Source: Sphingomonas taxi (GTDB taxonomy: Bacteria > Pseudomonadota > Alphaproteobacteria > Sphingomonadales > Sphingomonadaceae). From it: 64,000 nt of DNA. This document shows positions 6,714 through 14,932 of the stretch, piece after piece; the stretch's first letter is position 1, and every line of letters starts with the position of its first letter. The notes beneath the pieces are model-generated. The model worked only from the letters and a program-made list of their open reading frames with translations, was not told where the DNA came from and did no database searches. The stretch spans positions 1 through 64,000 of the forward strand of contig QFMX01000005.1 in NCBI GenBank assembly GCA_003240625.1, written 5' to 3'. The position numbers were made by a program, and so were the translations under genes.

Positions 6714-8699
6714 TCACCCCGGCAGCTTGAACCGCACGCTTTGCGACAGGCCGCCGCAGCCGACGCCGCCATCGGGCCGGAACGTCTTGGTGTACCGTGC
6801 GCCCGCGATCGTCTGCACGCCGGCCTTGGTGAACACGAATGGGGGGTAGCTCAGCACGGCCCGCTGGTTGAGAACCTTGCCGTCGGCGCCGACGTCGAAC
6901 TGCGTCTTGGTCCACCCTTCGAAACCCCAAGCCTGCGCCTCGTTCGGAAAGACGCCGCCGGCCGACAGGAACCGTGGCGGCGCGTCGAGGATCGCACACT
7001 GGCTCGCCGCCAGCCCGGACCGGTCGAACGTCGCGCGCGCCATGGCCGTATCGCCTGCCTGTTGCTGGAGCGAGGCCAGACGGATCAGCGCCCCAACACG
7101 CATGGGGTCGTTCGCAGCCAGACCCTTTTCGTCCGCAACCTGCTGCAACAGCACCGCACGACGGTTTCGCGCACTGGTCCGCTCTGCGATCAGCAACAGG
7201 ATCGCCGACCGCGCCTTCGGATCGTTCGCATAGACCGGCATCGACAGCAGCGGCGTGACGGCGCGGGTGAACGCCCCGTCCTTCCAGCTGTCCGCACTGG
7301 CCGTCACGCGCACGCTGATATCGAGCGGCAGCCTTGCCGATGCGGGCGCCCCCTGGGCTTCGGCGATCGCGAGCGCGCGCCTTGCGAACACGTTGGATTC
7401 CTCGCGGCCGACGACCGCATTATTGACCAGTTGATACAGCGGCGGCAGCGTCGCGAGCGAATTGGGTCCGGACTTCGCCTCTGCGGCAACGAGCGCCGCA
7501 CGTTGGCGGACGACCGCGACGGCATCCGCCCCACGTTCCTCAGACGGCAGCGAAAGCCCCTTCGATTCTAGCCACGTCGCCATGTCGGAATCGAGGAACT
7601 TGCCGATCGACGGTCGCTCGAACAAGGTCGAGCACCGCATCTCGATCCGGACATTGCGTCGGAAGAATGCCGGTAACGCCTTTGCCTGTTCCGGCGTCCA
7701 GGACCAGTCGCGGACCGCCCGCGCGAACTCCAGCGCGACCGCACCGCCGCCCGCCGCATAGATCGGCGAGACGTCTCTCACCACGCCGTCGTCGCCGATC
7801 GTGAACTCGACCACCGCCATGTCGGCGGGGCGAAGGTCGGCCTCGCCGCCACACGGCGGTACGTCCATCTGCACGGCCGGGTCGAACTCCCCCTTGGTGA
7901 GCCGCCCCGCGCCGGTCATCGCCATATAGCGCCGCGCGTCGTCGGGTTTGCCGGCCAGCAGCGAGGCGATCGCCGCGTCGGAGCGCGCGGAGACGTCGTT
8001 CGAATCGGTCTGGGACGTCAGCCCGCCGAGTTGCTTGACCGCGTCGATCGCATAGACCCGCGCCGGCTCGTATGCGCCGCGATTGAGCGACAGGATCGCA
8101 TGGCGACGTGCGATCATGGCCTTCACCCTGGCATCCGCCGGAGCGGTCTTCACCAAAGCATCGACACGAGCGAGTGCAGCCTCTGCGGCGGCGGGATCGG
8201 TAAACGTCCTCGTCTCCGCCAGCGCCAGCAACGATGCGGCCTTCAGCGACGGCGTGCCGCCCGCCGCCTCCGCGCTCGCATAAGCGTCGCTCGCGCCCGC
8301 ATAGTCGAGCGCGTTCTGGGCGATGATCCCGAGATCGTAATAGGCCCGCCAGCGATCCTCGGCGAGCGTCGGATCGGTCGCAGGCAACAACGCCAGCCCC
8401 GCGCGCGCCGCGGTCACCGCGTCGTCGGATCGATCGAGCTTGAATAGCGCCGCGCTCTTGCGGATCAGCGCGATGCCGCGGCTGCGCGAGCCCGGCTTGG
8501 TCCGCGCCTCGAGCTTTTCCCACGCCGCCAACGCCGCGGGCCAGTCACCCTTCGCATCGAGTGCAGCGGCGGCATCGAAATCCTGCTGCACCGTCGTCGC
8601 GGGAACCTGCGCCGTGACCGGAGCCGCCACCTGAACCGTCGCGACGGCGACCGCCATCATGCCCGCGCCGATCAACCCGGCCCTGTCGATACGCATCAC
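6714..8699 (-). CDS. Exported TPR protein with two TonB-C-like domains
   Basis: Hypothetical exported protein of 661 residues. A signal peptide (about 1-31, ending VTAQVP) is followed by TPR-like alpha-helical repeats (about 38-260). A TonB C-terminal-like domain follows near 285-355 (VVEFTIGDDGVVRDVSPIYA). A second helical stretch comes next, and a second TonB-C-like domain closes the protein (KTQFDVGADGKVLNQRAVLS). It has no TonB membrane anchor or proline arm, so it is not an energy-transducing TonB. It is a single gene with no operon partner. The function is unknown; a periplasmic scaffold is one possibility. Confidence 0.75.
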   Translation of the reverse strand: MMRIDRAGLIGAGMMAVAVATVQVAAPVTAQVPATTVQQDFDAAAALDAKGDWPAALAAWEKLEARTKPGSRSRGIALIRKSAALFKLDRSDDAVTAARAGLALLPATDPTLAEDRWRAYYDLGIIAQNALDYAGASDAYASAEAAGGTPSLKAASLLALAETRTFTDPAAAEAALARVDALVKTAPADARVKAMIARRHAILSLNRGAYEPARVYAIDAVKQLGGLTSQTDSNDVSARSDAAIASLLAGKPDDARRYMAMTGAGRLTKGEFDPAVQMDVPPCGGEADLRPADMAVVEFTIGDDGVVRDVSPIYAAGGGAVALEFARAVRDWSWTPEQAKALPAFFRRNVRIEMRCSTLFERPSIGKFLDSDMATWLESKGLSLPSEERGADAVAVVRQRAALVAAEAKSGPNSLATLPPLYQLVNNAVVGREESNVFARRALAIAEAQGAPASARLPLDISVRVTASADSWKDGAFTRAVTPLLSMPVYANDPKARSAILLLIAERTSARNRRAVLLQQVADEKGLAANDPMRVGALIRLASLQQQAGDTAMARATFDRSGLAASQCAILDAPPRFLSAGGVFPNEAQAWGFEGWTKTQFDVGADGKVLNQRAVLSYPPFVFTKAGVQTIAGARYTKTFRPDGGVGCGGLSQSVRFKLPG

Positions 8700-8745
8700 T
8701 TCCCCCGACGTAATTTCGTCGCAGTCTGCAATGGTTCGGGGAAGG

Positions 8746-9133
8746 ATGCCAGAGGGTCTGTAAGCCGGGTTCTGTCCATTTCCGACCCTTCGGTCGAAAG
8801 TTAGGCGACCATTCCTCTAGGACGACGGTTGCCCGCCGCCTCAAGCAATCAACCCGGGTGACGAGCTGAAACGAAGCCCATGTGCCACCCCTATTCGATC
8901 TTGCTCCCGGTGGGGTTTGCCGTGCCGCCCCTGTTACCAGGCGCGCGGTGCGCTCTTACCGCACCCTTTCACTCTGACCGCCCCGACCGAAGCCGAGGGT
9001 TGGCCGTCTGCTCTCTGTGGCACTTTCCCTGAGGTCACCCTCGCCGGGCGTTACCCGGCACCGTCGTTTCGCGGAGCCCGGACTTTCCTCGCGTGTCGTA
9101 AAGACACCCGCGGCCGCCCGACCCTCTGGCGAG
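8746..9133 (-). ncRNA. rnpB: RNase P RNA, bacterial class A
   Basis: Catalytic RNA that trims the 5' leaders of tRNA precursors. On the minus strand the sequence begins near 9133 with GCCAGAGGGTC, which pairs exactly with GACCCTCTGGC near 8758-8748 to form helix P1. The conserved block GAGGAAAGTCCGGGCTCC is present near 9094, and the 3' conserved GGACAGAACCCGGCTTACAG lies near 8778-8759. The length of about 388 nt is normal for alphaproteobacteria. The ends are placed from P1 pairing and may be off by a few bases. Confidence 0.95.
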
Positions 9134-9207
9134 GCGAGCCCTAGCGCGGGTGGGTCGGATGCACCACCGTTTTCGTGGCCAAAATGCTCGCCTGTAAGTG
9201 CGACGGT

Positions 9208-9318
9208 CTCCCCTCTCTGAAAGGGAGGGGCGGGGGGTGGGTAGGCCAGCTTTGGTCGCGACCGTCCCGTGATACGGAAACCGACCCACCCCCAACCCCT
9301 CCCTTCCAGGGAGGGGGG
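9208..9318. repeat. Dispersed-type palindromic repeat (type C)
   Basis: Imperfect inverted repeat between rnpB and the amidase gene. The left half holds CTGAAAGGGAGGGGCGGGGG and GTGGGTAGG; the right half holds GACCCACCCCCAACCCCTCC and CCAGGGAGGGG. Only one copy is in the window, and its sequence differs from types A and B. Confidence 0.7.
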
Positions 9319-9324
9319 AAGACC

Positions 9325-10014
9325 TCAGTCATCCCCCATCGGCTTCGGCAGCAGCAACGCAAGCAGGATACAGCGACACTCCGCATCGACCTCGCCGTCG
9401 ACCAGTTCCGGTCGGAACCGCCGCTGGAATGCCATCGTCGCGGCCATCCGGTTCTCCACGTCATACCCGAAGCGTTCGAGCGCGAGGCAGAATCCGCCCT
9501 CGGTCCAGCCCGGGTCCATCAGATTCTTGGTCGGCCGCGGCAACGCCAGCCGGCGCCGCGCCAGTTCGTGCCAGGGGAACAGCTCGCCGGGATCACGTTT
9601 GCGGGTTGGCGCGATGTCCGAGTGTCCAACGATATTTCCGCGCGTGATCTCGTGGCGATCCTTGATCTCCGCGACCAGGGCCACGACCGACGCGATCTGC
9701 TCCGGCGGGAAGGGACGATAGCCGAACTCATGCCCCGGATTGACGATCTCGATGCCGACACTCGCCGAATTGACGTCCTCGATCCCGCGCCAGTGCGACC
9801 GGCCTGCGTGCCACGCGCGCTTGTCCTCCGCCACCATCCGCAGGACCGTCCCGTCCTCCTCGACCAGGTAATGCGACGACACCTTCGCCTCGGGATCGCG
9901 CAACCGTGCGATCGCCGACGCGCCGTCCTGCATGCCGGTATAGTGCAACACGATCATCGTGATGGGCAGCGTGCGGTCGTCGAAATTCGGCGACGGTGTC
10001 TCGATGAACTTCAA
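9325..10014 (-). CDS. N-acetylmuramoyl-L-alanine amidase (AmpD/AmiD type)
   Basis: Zinc amidase that cuts the N-acetylmuramoyl-L-alanine bond of peptidoglycan fragments. The Amidase_2 domain covers about residues 15-150, with zinc ligands His24 (VLHYTGM), His131 (VGHSDIAP) and Asp141 (KRDPGELFPW), and catalytic Glu89 (VGIEIVNPG). The C-terminal 70 residues resemble a small peptidoglycan-binding helical domain. No signal peptide is seen over 229 residues, which suggests a cytoplasmic recycling enzyme (AmpD role), although the C-terminal domain is more AmiD-like. Confidence 0.92.
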   Translation of the reverse strand: MKFIETPSPNFDDRTLPITMIVLHYTGMQDGASAIARLRDPEAKVSSHYLVEEDGTVLRMVAEDKRAWHAGRSHWRGIEDVNSASVGIEIVNPGHEFGYRPFPPEQIASVVALVAEIKDRHEITRGNIVGHSDIAPTRKRDPGELFPWHELARRRLALPRPTKNLMDPGWTEGGFCLALERFGYDVENRMAATMAFQRRFRPELVDGEVDAECRCILLALLLPKPMGDD

Positions 10015-10061
10015 GCCAGCTTCCCTTCGAGCCGCCGGGCTTGCTCCGACGGCGCAGTCCC

Positions 10062-10113
10062 GATCATGGCGCCCGATCGTGGCGCCCGATCATGGCGCCC
10101 GATCATGACGATT
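10062..10113. repeat. 13-bp tandem repeat, four units
   Basis: Four head-to-tail 13-bp units of GATCATGGCGCCC (unit 2 GATCGTGGCGCCC, unit 4 degenerating to GATCATGACGATT), upstream of the amidase start codon. It does not encode protein. Another array with the same unit length but different sequence lies at 52424-52475. Confidence 0.85.
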
Positions 10114-10272
10114 GCGACGCCGCATTGTGACGCCACCGCCCGACCGCATCAATAGCCAACGCGCGGTGCGCGAAACAGCCGCGCCGCGGAACACACCTAC
10201 GCTCTTTCCGCCTGCCCCTCTTGCCGTCGGGCGACATCCGCGCGAAAGCCGCTCCCGAAAAAGGGAGTTGCC

Positions 10273-10827
10273 ATGTCCGTGATGTCCGACCGCTGGATCC
10301 GCGAGCGCGCGCTGGGCGATGCGATGATCGAACCGTTCCATGAAGCGCAGCGCCGCGATGGCTGCATCTCGTACGGGCTCTCATCCTATGGCTACGACGC
10401 CCGCGTCGCCGACGAGTTCAAGATCTTCACCAACGTCGACAGCGCGATCGTCGACCCCAAGGACTTTGCGGCGAACAGCTTCGTCGACCGCAAGACCGAC
10501 GTCTGCATAATCCCGCCGAACAGCTTCGCGCTCGCCCGCACGGTCGAGTATTTCCGCGTCCCGCGCGACGTGCTGGTGATTTGCCTCGGCAAGTCGACCT
10601 ATGCGCGCTGCGGAATCATCGTCAACGTGACGCCCCTCGAGCCCGAATGGGAAGGCCATGTGACGCTGGAGTTCTCCAACACCACGCCGCTCCCGGCCAA
10701 GATCTACGCTAACGAGGGCGCGTGCCAGTTCCTGTTCCTCAAGGGGAACGAGCCTTGCGAAGTGAGCTATGCCGACCGCGCGGGCAAATATATGGGGCAG
10801 CGTGGGGTGACGTTGCCGCGCTTGTAA
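10273..10827 (+). CDS. dcd: dCTP deaminase
   Basis: Deaminates dCTP to dUTP in the thymidylate supply pathway; a homotrimeric cytoplasmic enzyme. The 184-residue product matches family length and carries the conserved stretches ISYGLSSYGYDAR, DFAANSFVDRK, VCLGKSTYAR-type (here ICLGKSTYARCGI) and LEFSNTTPLPAKIYANEG. The ATG is preceded by AAAGGGAG. It is a single gene; a long stretch without recognisable genes follows. Confidence 0.97.
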   Translation: MSVMSDRWIRERALGDAMIEPFHEAQRRDGCISYGLSSYGYDARVADEFKIFTNVDSAIVDPKDFAANSFVDRKTDVCIIPPNSFALARTVEYFRVPRDVLVICLGKSTYARCGIIVNVTPLEPEWEGHVTLEFSNTTPLPAKIYANEGACQFLFLKGNEPCEVSYADRAGKYMGQRGVTLPRL

Positions 10828-11562
10828 GGTCGGGGACTGCGCGAGAGGCCGGTGCTAGTCGCCCGGGCTTGGTTCGTCGTTTGGGCTTGGCCGCGGTAGA
10901 TCACCGCGTTTGCTCGAGCGGAAGCTAAGATTGCAGGCTCGTCGACTTGAAAACCGCGTTCGACGCCCAGCCTCGCGCCTCGGCCGGAACGCCGAAGCTA
11001 CGTGTCAGCCCGCGGTTATCACCAACGAGTTGTAGCTGGCATTCCGCAACCGAAGTATCGGGCAATGACGCAAAGACTCGCTGATAGATCCGTTTACCGC
11101 TCCTCCGGCGCGTAGCTAAGAGGGGGTACGTCCGTGGGCGCCAACCCCACTAGCCGTTCTCTGCCTCGTAAAACGGAGCGTCCGACTTTTTCCGCACGCC
11201 AATTGCTGGGATCCGCGTCACCAAACGCTCCCCCAACCAGCCATCCCAGCGACGGTGGGGCTCCATTGGACGGTCGCGATAACGAAGCGAAACGCTCAGC
11301 TTACAAGCTTGCCCACCCGGCCTGCGCAGACTGAACGCTGCAGAATATGGCGCCCCGAAGCGAGCTACGCCTGGAACGTAGGCTGCGGAACAAGAAGCGC
11401 CCCAGTTGAGGCGAACGCTCTTCGACCCGCACGCCGTCATCCGGCCCGGCGAGCGCTTCGAGCCTCAGGCCGCCCACTCTTCGTGTACCCGCGGAGGCAG
11501 GACCTAAATTAGGGCCCCGCCTTCGCGAGAGAACAGGTCGGACGCTCCCGCGCGACGACGGA
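10828..11562. other. Gene-free stretch of 735 nt
   Basis: No reading frame here has a plausible ribosome-binding site plus recognisable protein features. The base composition is less GC-biased than the flanks. The frames present (for example 11150-11440 minus) show no domain or membrane pattern. No tRNA or terminator hairpin of note was found apart from a weak palindrome near 11501-11518 (GGACCTAAATTAGGGCCC). It could be a decayed gene. Confidence 0.5.
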
Positions 11563-11922
11563 TCAGCGAGTCGCGATCTGCTGCGTCTGGCGGGCCAGCG
11601 CGCGGCTCGCGAGATCGTGAGACGAAACCACGGCGCCCGACGGCAGGTCCATCGCGACCGCCGGCCGCTTCAGAACCGCAGCATACAGCGCCCGGGCTTC
11701 CGAGTCGCGGCCGGTCCGGCGGTACACCGACGCCAGATTGAGCATCAGTTCGGGACGTTGCGGGAAAATCTTCCGCTCGGCGACGATGCGCTGTTCCGCC
11801 GTCGATAGGTCGCCCGCCGCGATGGCCGTGTAGCCGGTGCGATCCTGGTTAGCGGATGGGGCCGCCAGCGCCGGCGTTGCCGCGCCAAGGGTTGCGAGAA
11901 CGAACAGGACGGACTTGCGCAT
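11563..11922 (-). CDS. Small exported TPR-like protein
   Basis: Hypothetical 119-residue protein with a signal peptide (MRKSVLFVLATLGAATPALA, residues 1-20). One or two TPR-like helices follow, around residues 30-85 (AAGDLSTAEQRIVAERKIFP, then LASVYRRTGRDSEARALYAA). The alanine spacing A-x-x-x-Y fits a tetratricopeptide unit. It lies downstream of, and in the same direction as, the ton operon but is separated from it by about 200 nt and a terminator. The role is unknown, perhaps periplasmic protein-protein contact. Confidence 0.8.
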   Translation of the reverse strand: MRKSVLFVLATLGAATPALAAPSANQDRTGYTAIAAGDLSTAEQRIVAERKIFPQRPELMLNLASVYRRTGRDSEARALYAAVLKRPAVAMDLPSGAVVSSHDLASRALARQTQQIATR

Positions 11923-12060
11923 CTCTCATCTCCACTGACCTTCGCCGATCGGAAGGTTTCATTTTTGTGACAACGGTGTGTCACTTCGATGACTGTCATA
12001 CAAGTACATTGATCAAGTTTCGCTGCCGGCCACCACGCGCGGCCCCAAGCCGTCGAACAC

Positions 12061-12094
12061 AAGAAAAAAGGGCGGCCCCGGAGGACCGCCCTTT
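12061..12094 (-). terminator. Intrinsic terminator of the tonB-exbBD operon
   Basis: On the minus strand a GC-rich hairpin (GGGCGG TCCTCCGGGG CCGCCC; plus-strand 12070-12091) is followed by TTTTTTCTT. It lies 27 nt beyond the stop codon of the last exbD gene, the classic position of a Rho-independent terminator. Confidence 0.85.
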
Positions 12095-12121
12095 GGACGT
12101 TCGATACTGTACGCAGGCGAC

Positions 12122-12550
12122 TTAGAAGTCGTTGCGATACTGCTCGTTGCCGATGAAGCCGAGCTTCGTGATCGCAGACCGCTTGATGACGGCCAGCGTA
12201 CGATCGACCACTTCGTACCGCGCCTGCGGATCAGGCTGGAAGTGGAGTTCGGGCTCGGGCGTCATACCGGCGGACTGATCCAGATACTGGCGCAGCGTGA
12301 CTTCGTCGACCGGCGCACCGTTCCACGCGATAACACCGGCGGCATCGATCGAGATCTTGTTCTTCTCGGGATTGACCGGGTTCTGCGGCTGGTTCGGGCT
12401 GTTGACCGGAAGATCGACCTTCACCGCGTGCGTCTGGATGGGGATCGTGATGATGAACATGATGAGGAGAACGAGCAGGACGTCGATCAACGGCGTCATG
12501 TTCATTTCCATCATCGGCGAGCCATCTTCTTTGCCGCCGCTCATTGCCAT
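12122..12550 (-). CDS. exbD: ExbD-family biopolymer transport protein (second copy)
   Basis: Part of the inner-membrane motor that energises TonB with the proton gradient. It has 142 residues with a single membrane helix (about 19-40, MTPLIDVLLVLLIMFIITIP) holding the proton-carrying Asp of the PLIDVLLVLL motif, and a periplasmic domain. It is the last gene of tonB-exbB-exbD-exbD. Two different ExbD proteins in tandem are known in Xanthomonas-type ton operons and are common in sphingomonads. The terminator at 12061-12094 closes the unit. Confidence 0.93.
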   Translation of the reverse strand: MAMSGGKEDGSPMMEMNMTPLIDVLLVLLIMFIITIPIQTHAVKVDLPVNSPNQPQNPVNPEKNKISIDAAGVIAWNGAPVDEVTLRQYLDQSAGMTPEPELHFQPDPQARYEVVDRTLAVIKRSAITKLGFIGNEQYRNDF

Positions 12551-12596
12551 TCTATGCTACTCCTAAATACGTCCGAGCGACCGTCAGCGTTCGGCA

Positions 12597-13073
12597 TCAG
12601 CGTTCGGTGGTGCCGCCCGGGGGCGGTTCGGAGATGAAGCCGACGCGGGCGAACCCGGCCTGCTGCATCGTGTAGATCGTGGCGCCGATGCAGCGATACG
12701 GTGCGTCCACGTCGCCGCGGATATGCGCCTCGGGAAGTTCGAGACCGGCAGCATTGGCACCGCCCTGACGCGCGATCTCAGCCTTCAGCTTGTCGACGCC
12801 GCGTTGCAGCAGCTCTTCATGGGTAACCTGCGAGAGGCCCCAATATACCTGGCACTGTCCGTTGGCCGAAGTCACCGATAGCGAGACATTCTCTGGCTTG
12901 GTCATCGTCGGATCGAAGCGAACCTCCGGGAGCTTCAGCTGCACCGCCTGGACCGCGACAGTCGTCGTCACCAGGAAGATGATCAGGAGCACGAGCATGA
13001 CGTCGACCAGCGGCGTCGTATTGATGTCCGATATCGAACTCTCGGTGGAATCGCCACCAACACTCATCGCCAT
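12597..13073 (-). CDS. exbD: ExbD-family biopolymer transport protein (first copy)
   Basis: ExbD subunit of the TonB motor, 158 residues. The N-terminal cytoplasmic tail is followed by the membrane helix with the key motif NTTPLVDVMLVLLIIFLVTT (about residues 18-38), whose Asp carries protons. The periplasmic domain is slightly longer than in the second copy. It lies downstream of exbB with a hairpin (13129-13152) in the gap, so the exbD genes may be expressed at a different level from exbB. Confidence 0.93.
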   Translation of the reverse strand: MAMSVGGDSTESSISDINTTPLVDVMLVLLIIFLVTTTVAVQAVQLKLPEVRFDPTMTKPENVSLSVTSANGQCQVYWGLSQVTHEELLQRGVDKLKAEIARQGGANAAGLELPEAHIRGDVDAPYRCIGATIYTMQQAGFARVGFISEPPPGGTTER

Positions 13074-13128
13074 GTGCGAACTATCCTATCCATGTAATCG
13101 CCACCGGAACTGCCGGCGGCAATGAAAC

Positions 13129-13152
13129 GGGGCCGCTGCGAACAGCAGCCCC
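13129..13152 (-). terminator. Hairpin between exbB and exbD (possible attenuator)
   Basis: Minus-strand stem GGGGCTGCTG / CAGCGGCCCC closed by a TTCG loop, followed only by GTTTCATT. It is too T-poor for a strong terminator and lies inside an operon, so partial termination or transcript processing is more likely. Confidence 0.5.
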
Positions 13153-13164
13153 GCCTTTCGCGTC

Positions 13165-13959
13165 TTAGTTGGCGCGCGGCACGCCACCGGTCTGGCCGGC
13201 GGTCGTGGTCGTCGTAACAGGCTTGGCCGCAACCGGCTTGGCAGCCGTTGCAATCGACGGACGCACGGCGCCGTTCGAAGCAAGGAAGCCCAGCACGTCG
13301 TTCGAGAAGGCCGACAGGTCCTCTGCGATCGACTTGTTGCGGCGCTGCAGCCAGTTGTACGACAGCACGGCAGGAACTGCGACGACCAGACCCAGCGCGG
13401 TCATGATCAGTGCTTCACCGACCGGCCCTGCGACCTTGTCGATCGATGCCTGACCCGATGCACCGATCTTCACGAGTGCGCGGTAGATGCCGATAACCGT
13501 ACCGAACAGACCGATGAACGGCGAGACCGAACCGACCGTCGCGAGGAAGGCGAGACCGCCACCCAGCTTCGAGTTGATCGCAGCTTCCGAACGCGCGAGC
13601 GAACCGTGCAGCCAATCATGGGCCTCGACCGGATCGGTCAGCTTCGAATGCTGCTCCTGAGCGGCCAGGCCGTCGTCGACGATCTGCTTGTAGGCCGAGT
13701 TCTTCTCGAGCTTGGCCGAACCTTCGCGAAGGCTGTTCGACGACCAGAAGGCCTGACGGACGCGCTTGCCCTGACCGATGATCTTCTGCTGCTCGAACAG
13801 CTTCGAGAACAGGATGTAGAACGACACGACCGACATCAGCACGAGGATGCCGAACACGGTCTGCGAGATCAGGCCGCCTTCGCGAAGTGCGGCCTGGAGG
13901 CCGTACGGGTTGGCGTCGGCAGCGGCGGTCCCGGCCGCCGCAAGAATGGTGGTGATCAT
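13165..13959 (-). CDS. exbB: ExbB (MotA/TolQ/ExbB proton channel family)
   Basis: Inner-membrane pentamer subunit of the TonB energy transducer. It has 264 residues with three membrane segments, the second and third within the conserved block GSVSPFIGLFGTVIGIYRAL and LIMTALGLVVAVPAVLSYNW. An extended N-terminus (DANPYGLQAALREGGLIS) precedes the first helix. The C-terminal end is alanine- and threonine-rich (KPVAAKPVTTTTTAG). It lies between tonB and two exbD genes on the minus strand. Confidence 0.95.
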   Translation of the reverse strand: MITTILAAAGTAAADANPYGLQAALREGGLISQTVFGILVLMSVVSFYILFSKLFEQQKIIGQGKRVRQAFWSSNSLREGSAKLEKNSAYKQIVDDGLAAQEQHSKLTDPVEAHDWLHGSLARSEAAINSKLGGGLAFLATVGSVSPFIGLFGTVIGIYRALVKIGASGQASIDKVAGPVGEALIMTALGLVVAVPAVLSYNWLQRRNKSIAEDLSAFSNDVLGFLASNGAVRPSIATAAKPVAAKPVTTTTTAGQTGGVPRAN

Positions 13960-14027
13960 GATCGGTTAGTCCTCTGACTATATAGGTCTATATCTGAAAC
14001 GAAAGCTGCGGCGGTGATGGCACCAAA

Positions 14028-14708
14028 TTACTGGGGCGGGATCTTCCACGTCACGCGACGCGAAGAGCTCGACCGGATCGGGTTGCCCGCCGTGTCCACT
14101 GCCGGCGAATACCGACCACGCCGTGTGATCGCGGCGCAAGCGGCCCGATCCAGCGCAGACGATCCGCTCGACGACGTGACGCGGCAATTCTCGACGCGAC
14201 CCTGGGTGTTGATATCCCAAGCGATCCCGACCGTGCCTTCTTCCTCGGCGCGGAGCGAGCTCGGCGGATAATCGTCCGTCGACACCCACTGTGCGGGATC
14301 ACCCTTTGCACCGGCCGCCTTGCTGACGACTGGTGGTGCCGGTGCTGCTGGCGGAGCCGGCGGCGCGGGAGGCGCAGGCGGAGCCGTCGGCTGGAACCGA
14401 GGGATGATCGTCGACGTGGTGATCGCAGGCGCAGGCTGCGGGGTCACGACCACTGGCGGCGGCGTCACGACCGTGGTCGGTGGCGGCGGCAGGTTTGGCT
14501 GGTCAGGCGGCGGCGGCGGGGGCTCGTCGGGCGGAGGCGGCGGCGGCGGCGGCTCCACGTCGAACGTCGTCATCTTTTCTTGGGCCTTTTTCACGTACTG
14601 GTACGCGAGGCCCGTGACGAAAGCGTAGCCCAAGGCCGCATGAATCAGCGCGACGATCACGATCGCGACGATTTTGCCTCCGGACATCTTCTGGTCAGTA
14701 TAGGCCAT
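14028..14708 (-). CDS. tonB: TonB energy transducer
   Basis: Couples the ExbBD motor to outer-membrane TonB-dependent receptors. It has 226 residues: N-terminal signal-anchor helix (about 12-33, VAIVIVALIHAALGYAFVTG), a periplasmic proline-rich arm (about 52-110 with runs of 6-8 prolines), an Ala/Pro linker, and a C-terminal TonB domain (YPPSSLRAEEEGTVGIAWDI, Cys-containing, ending RVTWKIPPQ). It is the first gene of the minus-strand ton operon. Receptors such as the one at 40838 would be its clients. Confidence 0.94.
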   Translation of the reverse strand: MAYTDQKMSGGKIVAIVIVALIHAALGYAFVTGLAYQYVKKAQEKMTTFDVEPPPPPPPPDEPPPPPPDQPNLPPPPTTVVTPPPVVVTPQPAPAITTSTIIPRFQPTAPPAPPAPPAPPAAPAPPVVSKAAGAKGDPAQWVSTDDYPPSSLRAEEEGTVGIAWDINTQGRVENCRVTSSSGSSALDRAACAAITRRGRYSPAVDTAGNPIRSSSSRRVTWKIPPQ

Positions 14709-14932
14709 TCAGAAACGACACTCCCTTAATCTGCCTGCTCCGTACGCACATGTCCGTACTCGGTACGCGACACATGCGTCTGCCGTTGGCCGGAATAACC
14801 ACGGGGCATTCGCCAAGTCCTATCGCCACGTCATGCGACACGCAAACGCTTTGTCAGACGCAACAAACTTACAACCGCTAGATGGCAGAATTATTTCTGT
14901 ATCGTTCAGCTTGGGTCGCGTAGCCTGTCGGC

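Noticed and set aside
10062..10113. 13-bp repeats considered as plasmid or phage iterons
   Set aside because: No replication initiator gene or AT-rich region lies nearby, and the context is ordinary chromosome.
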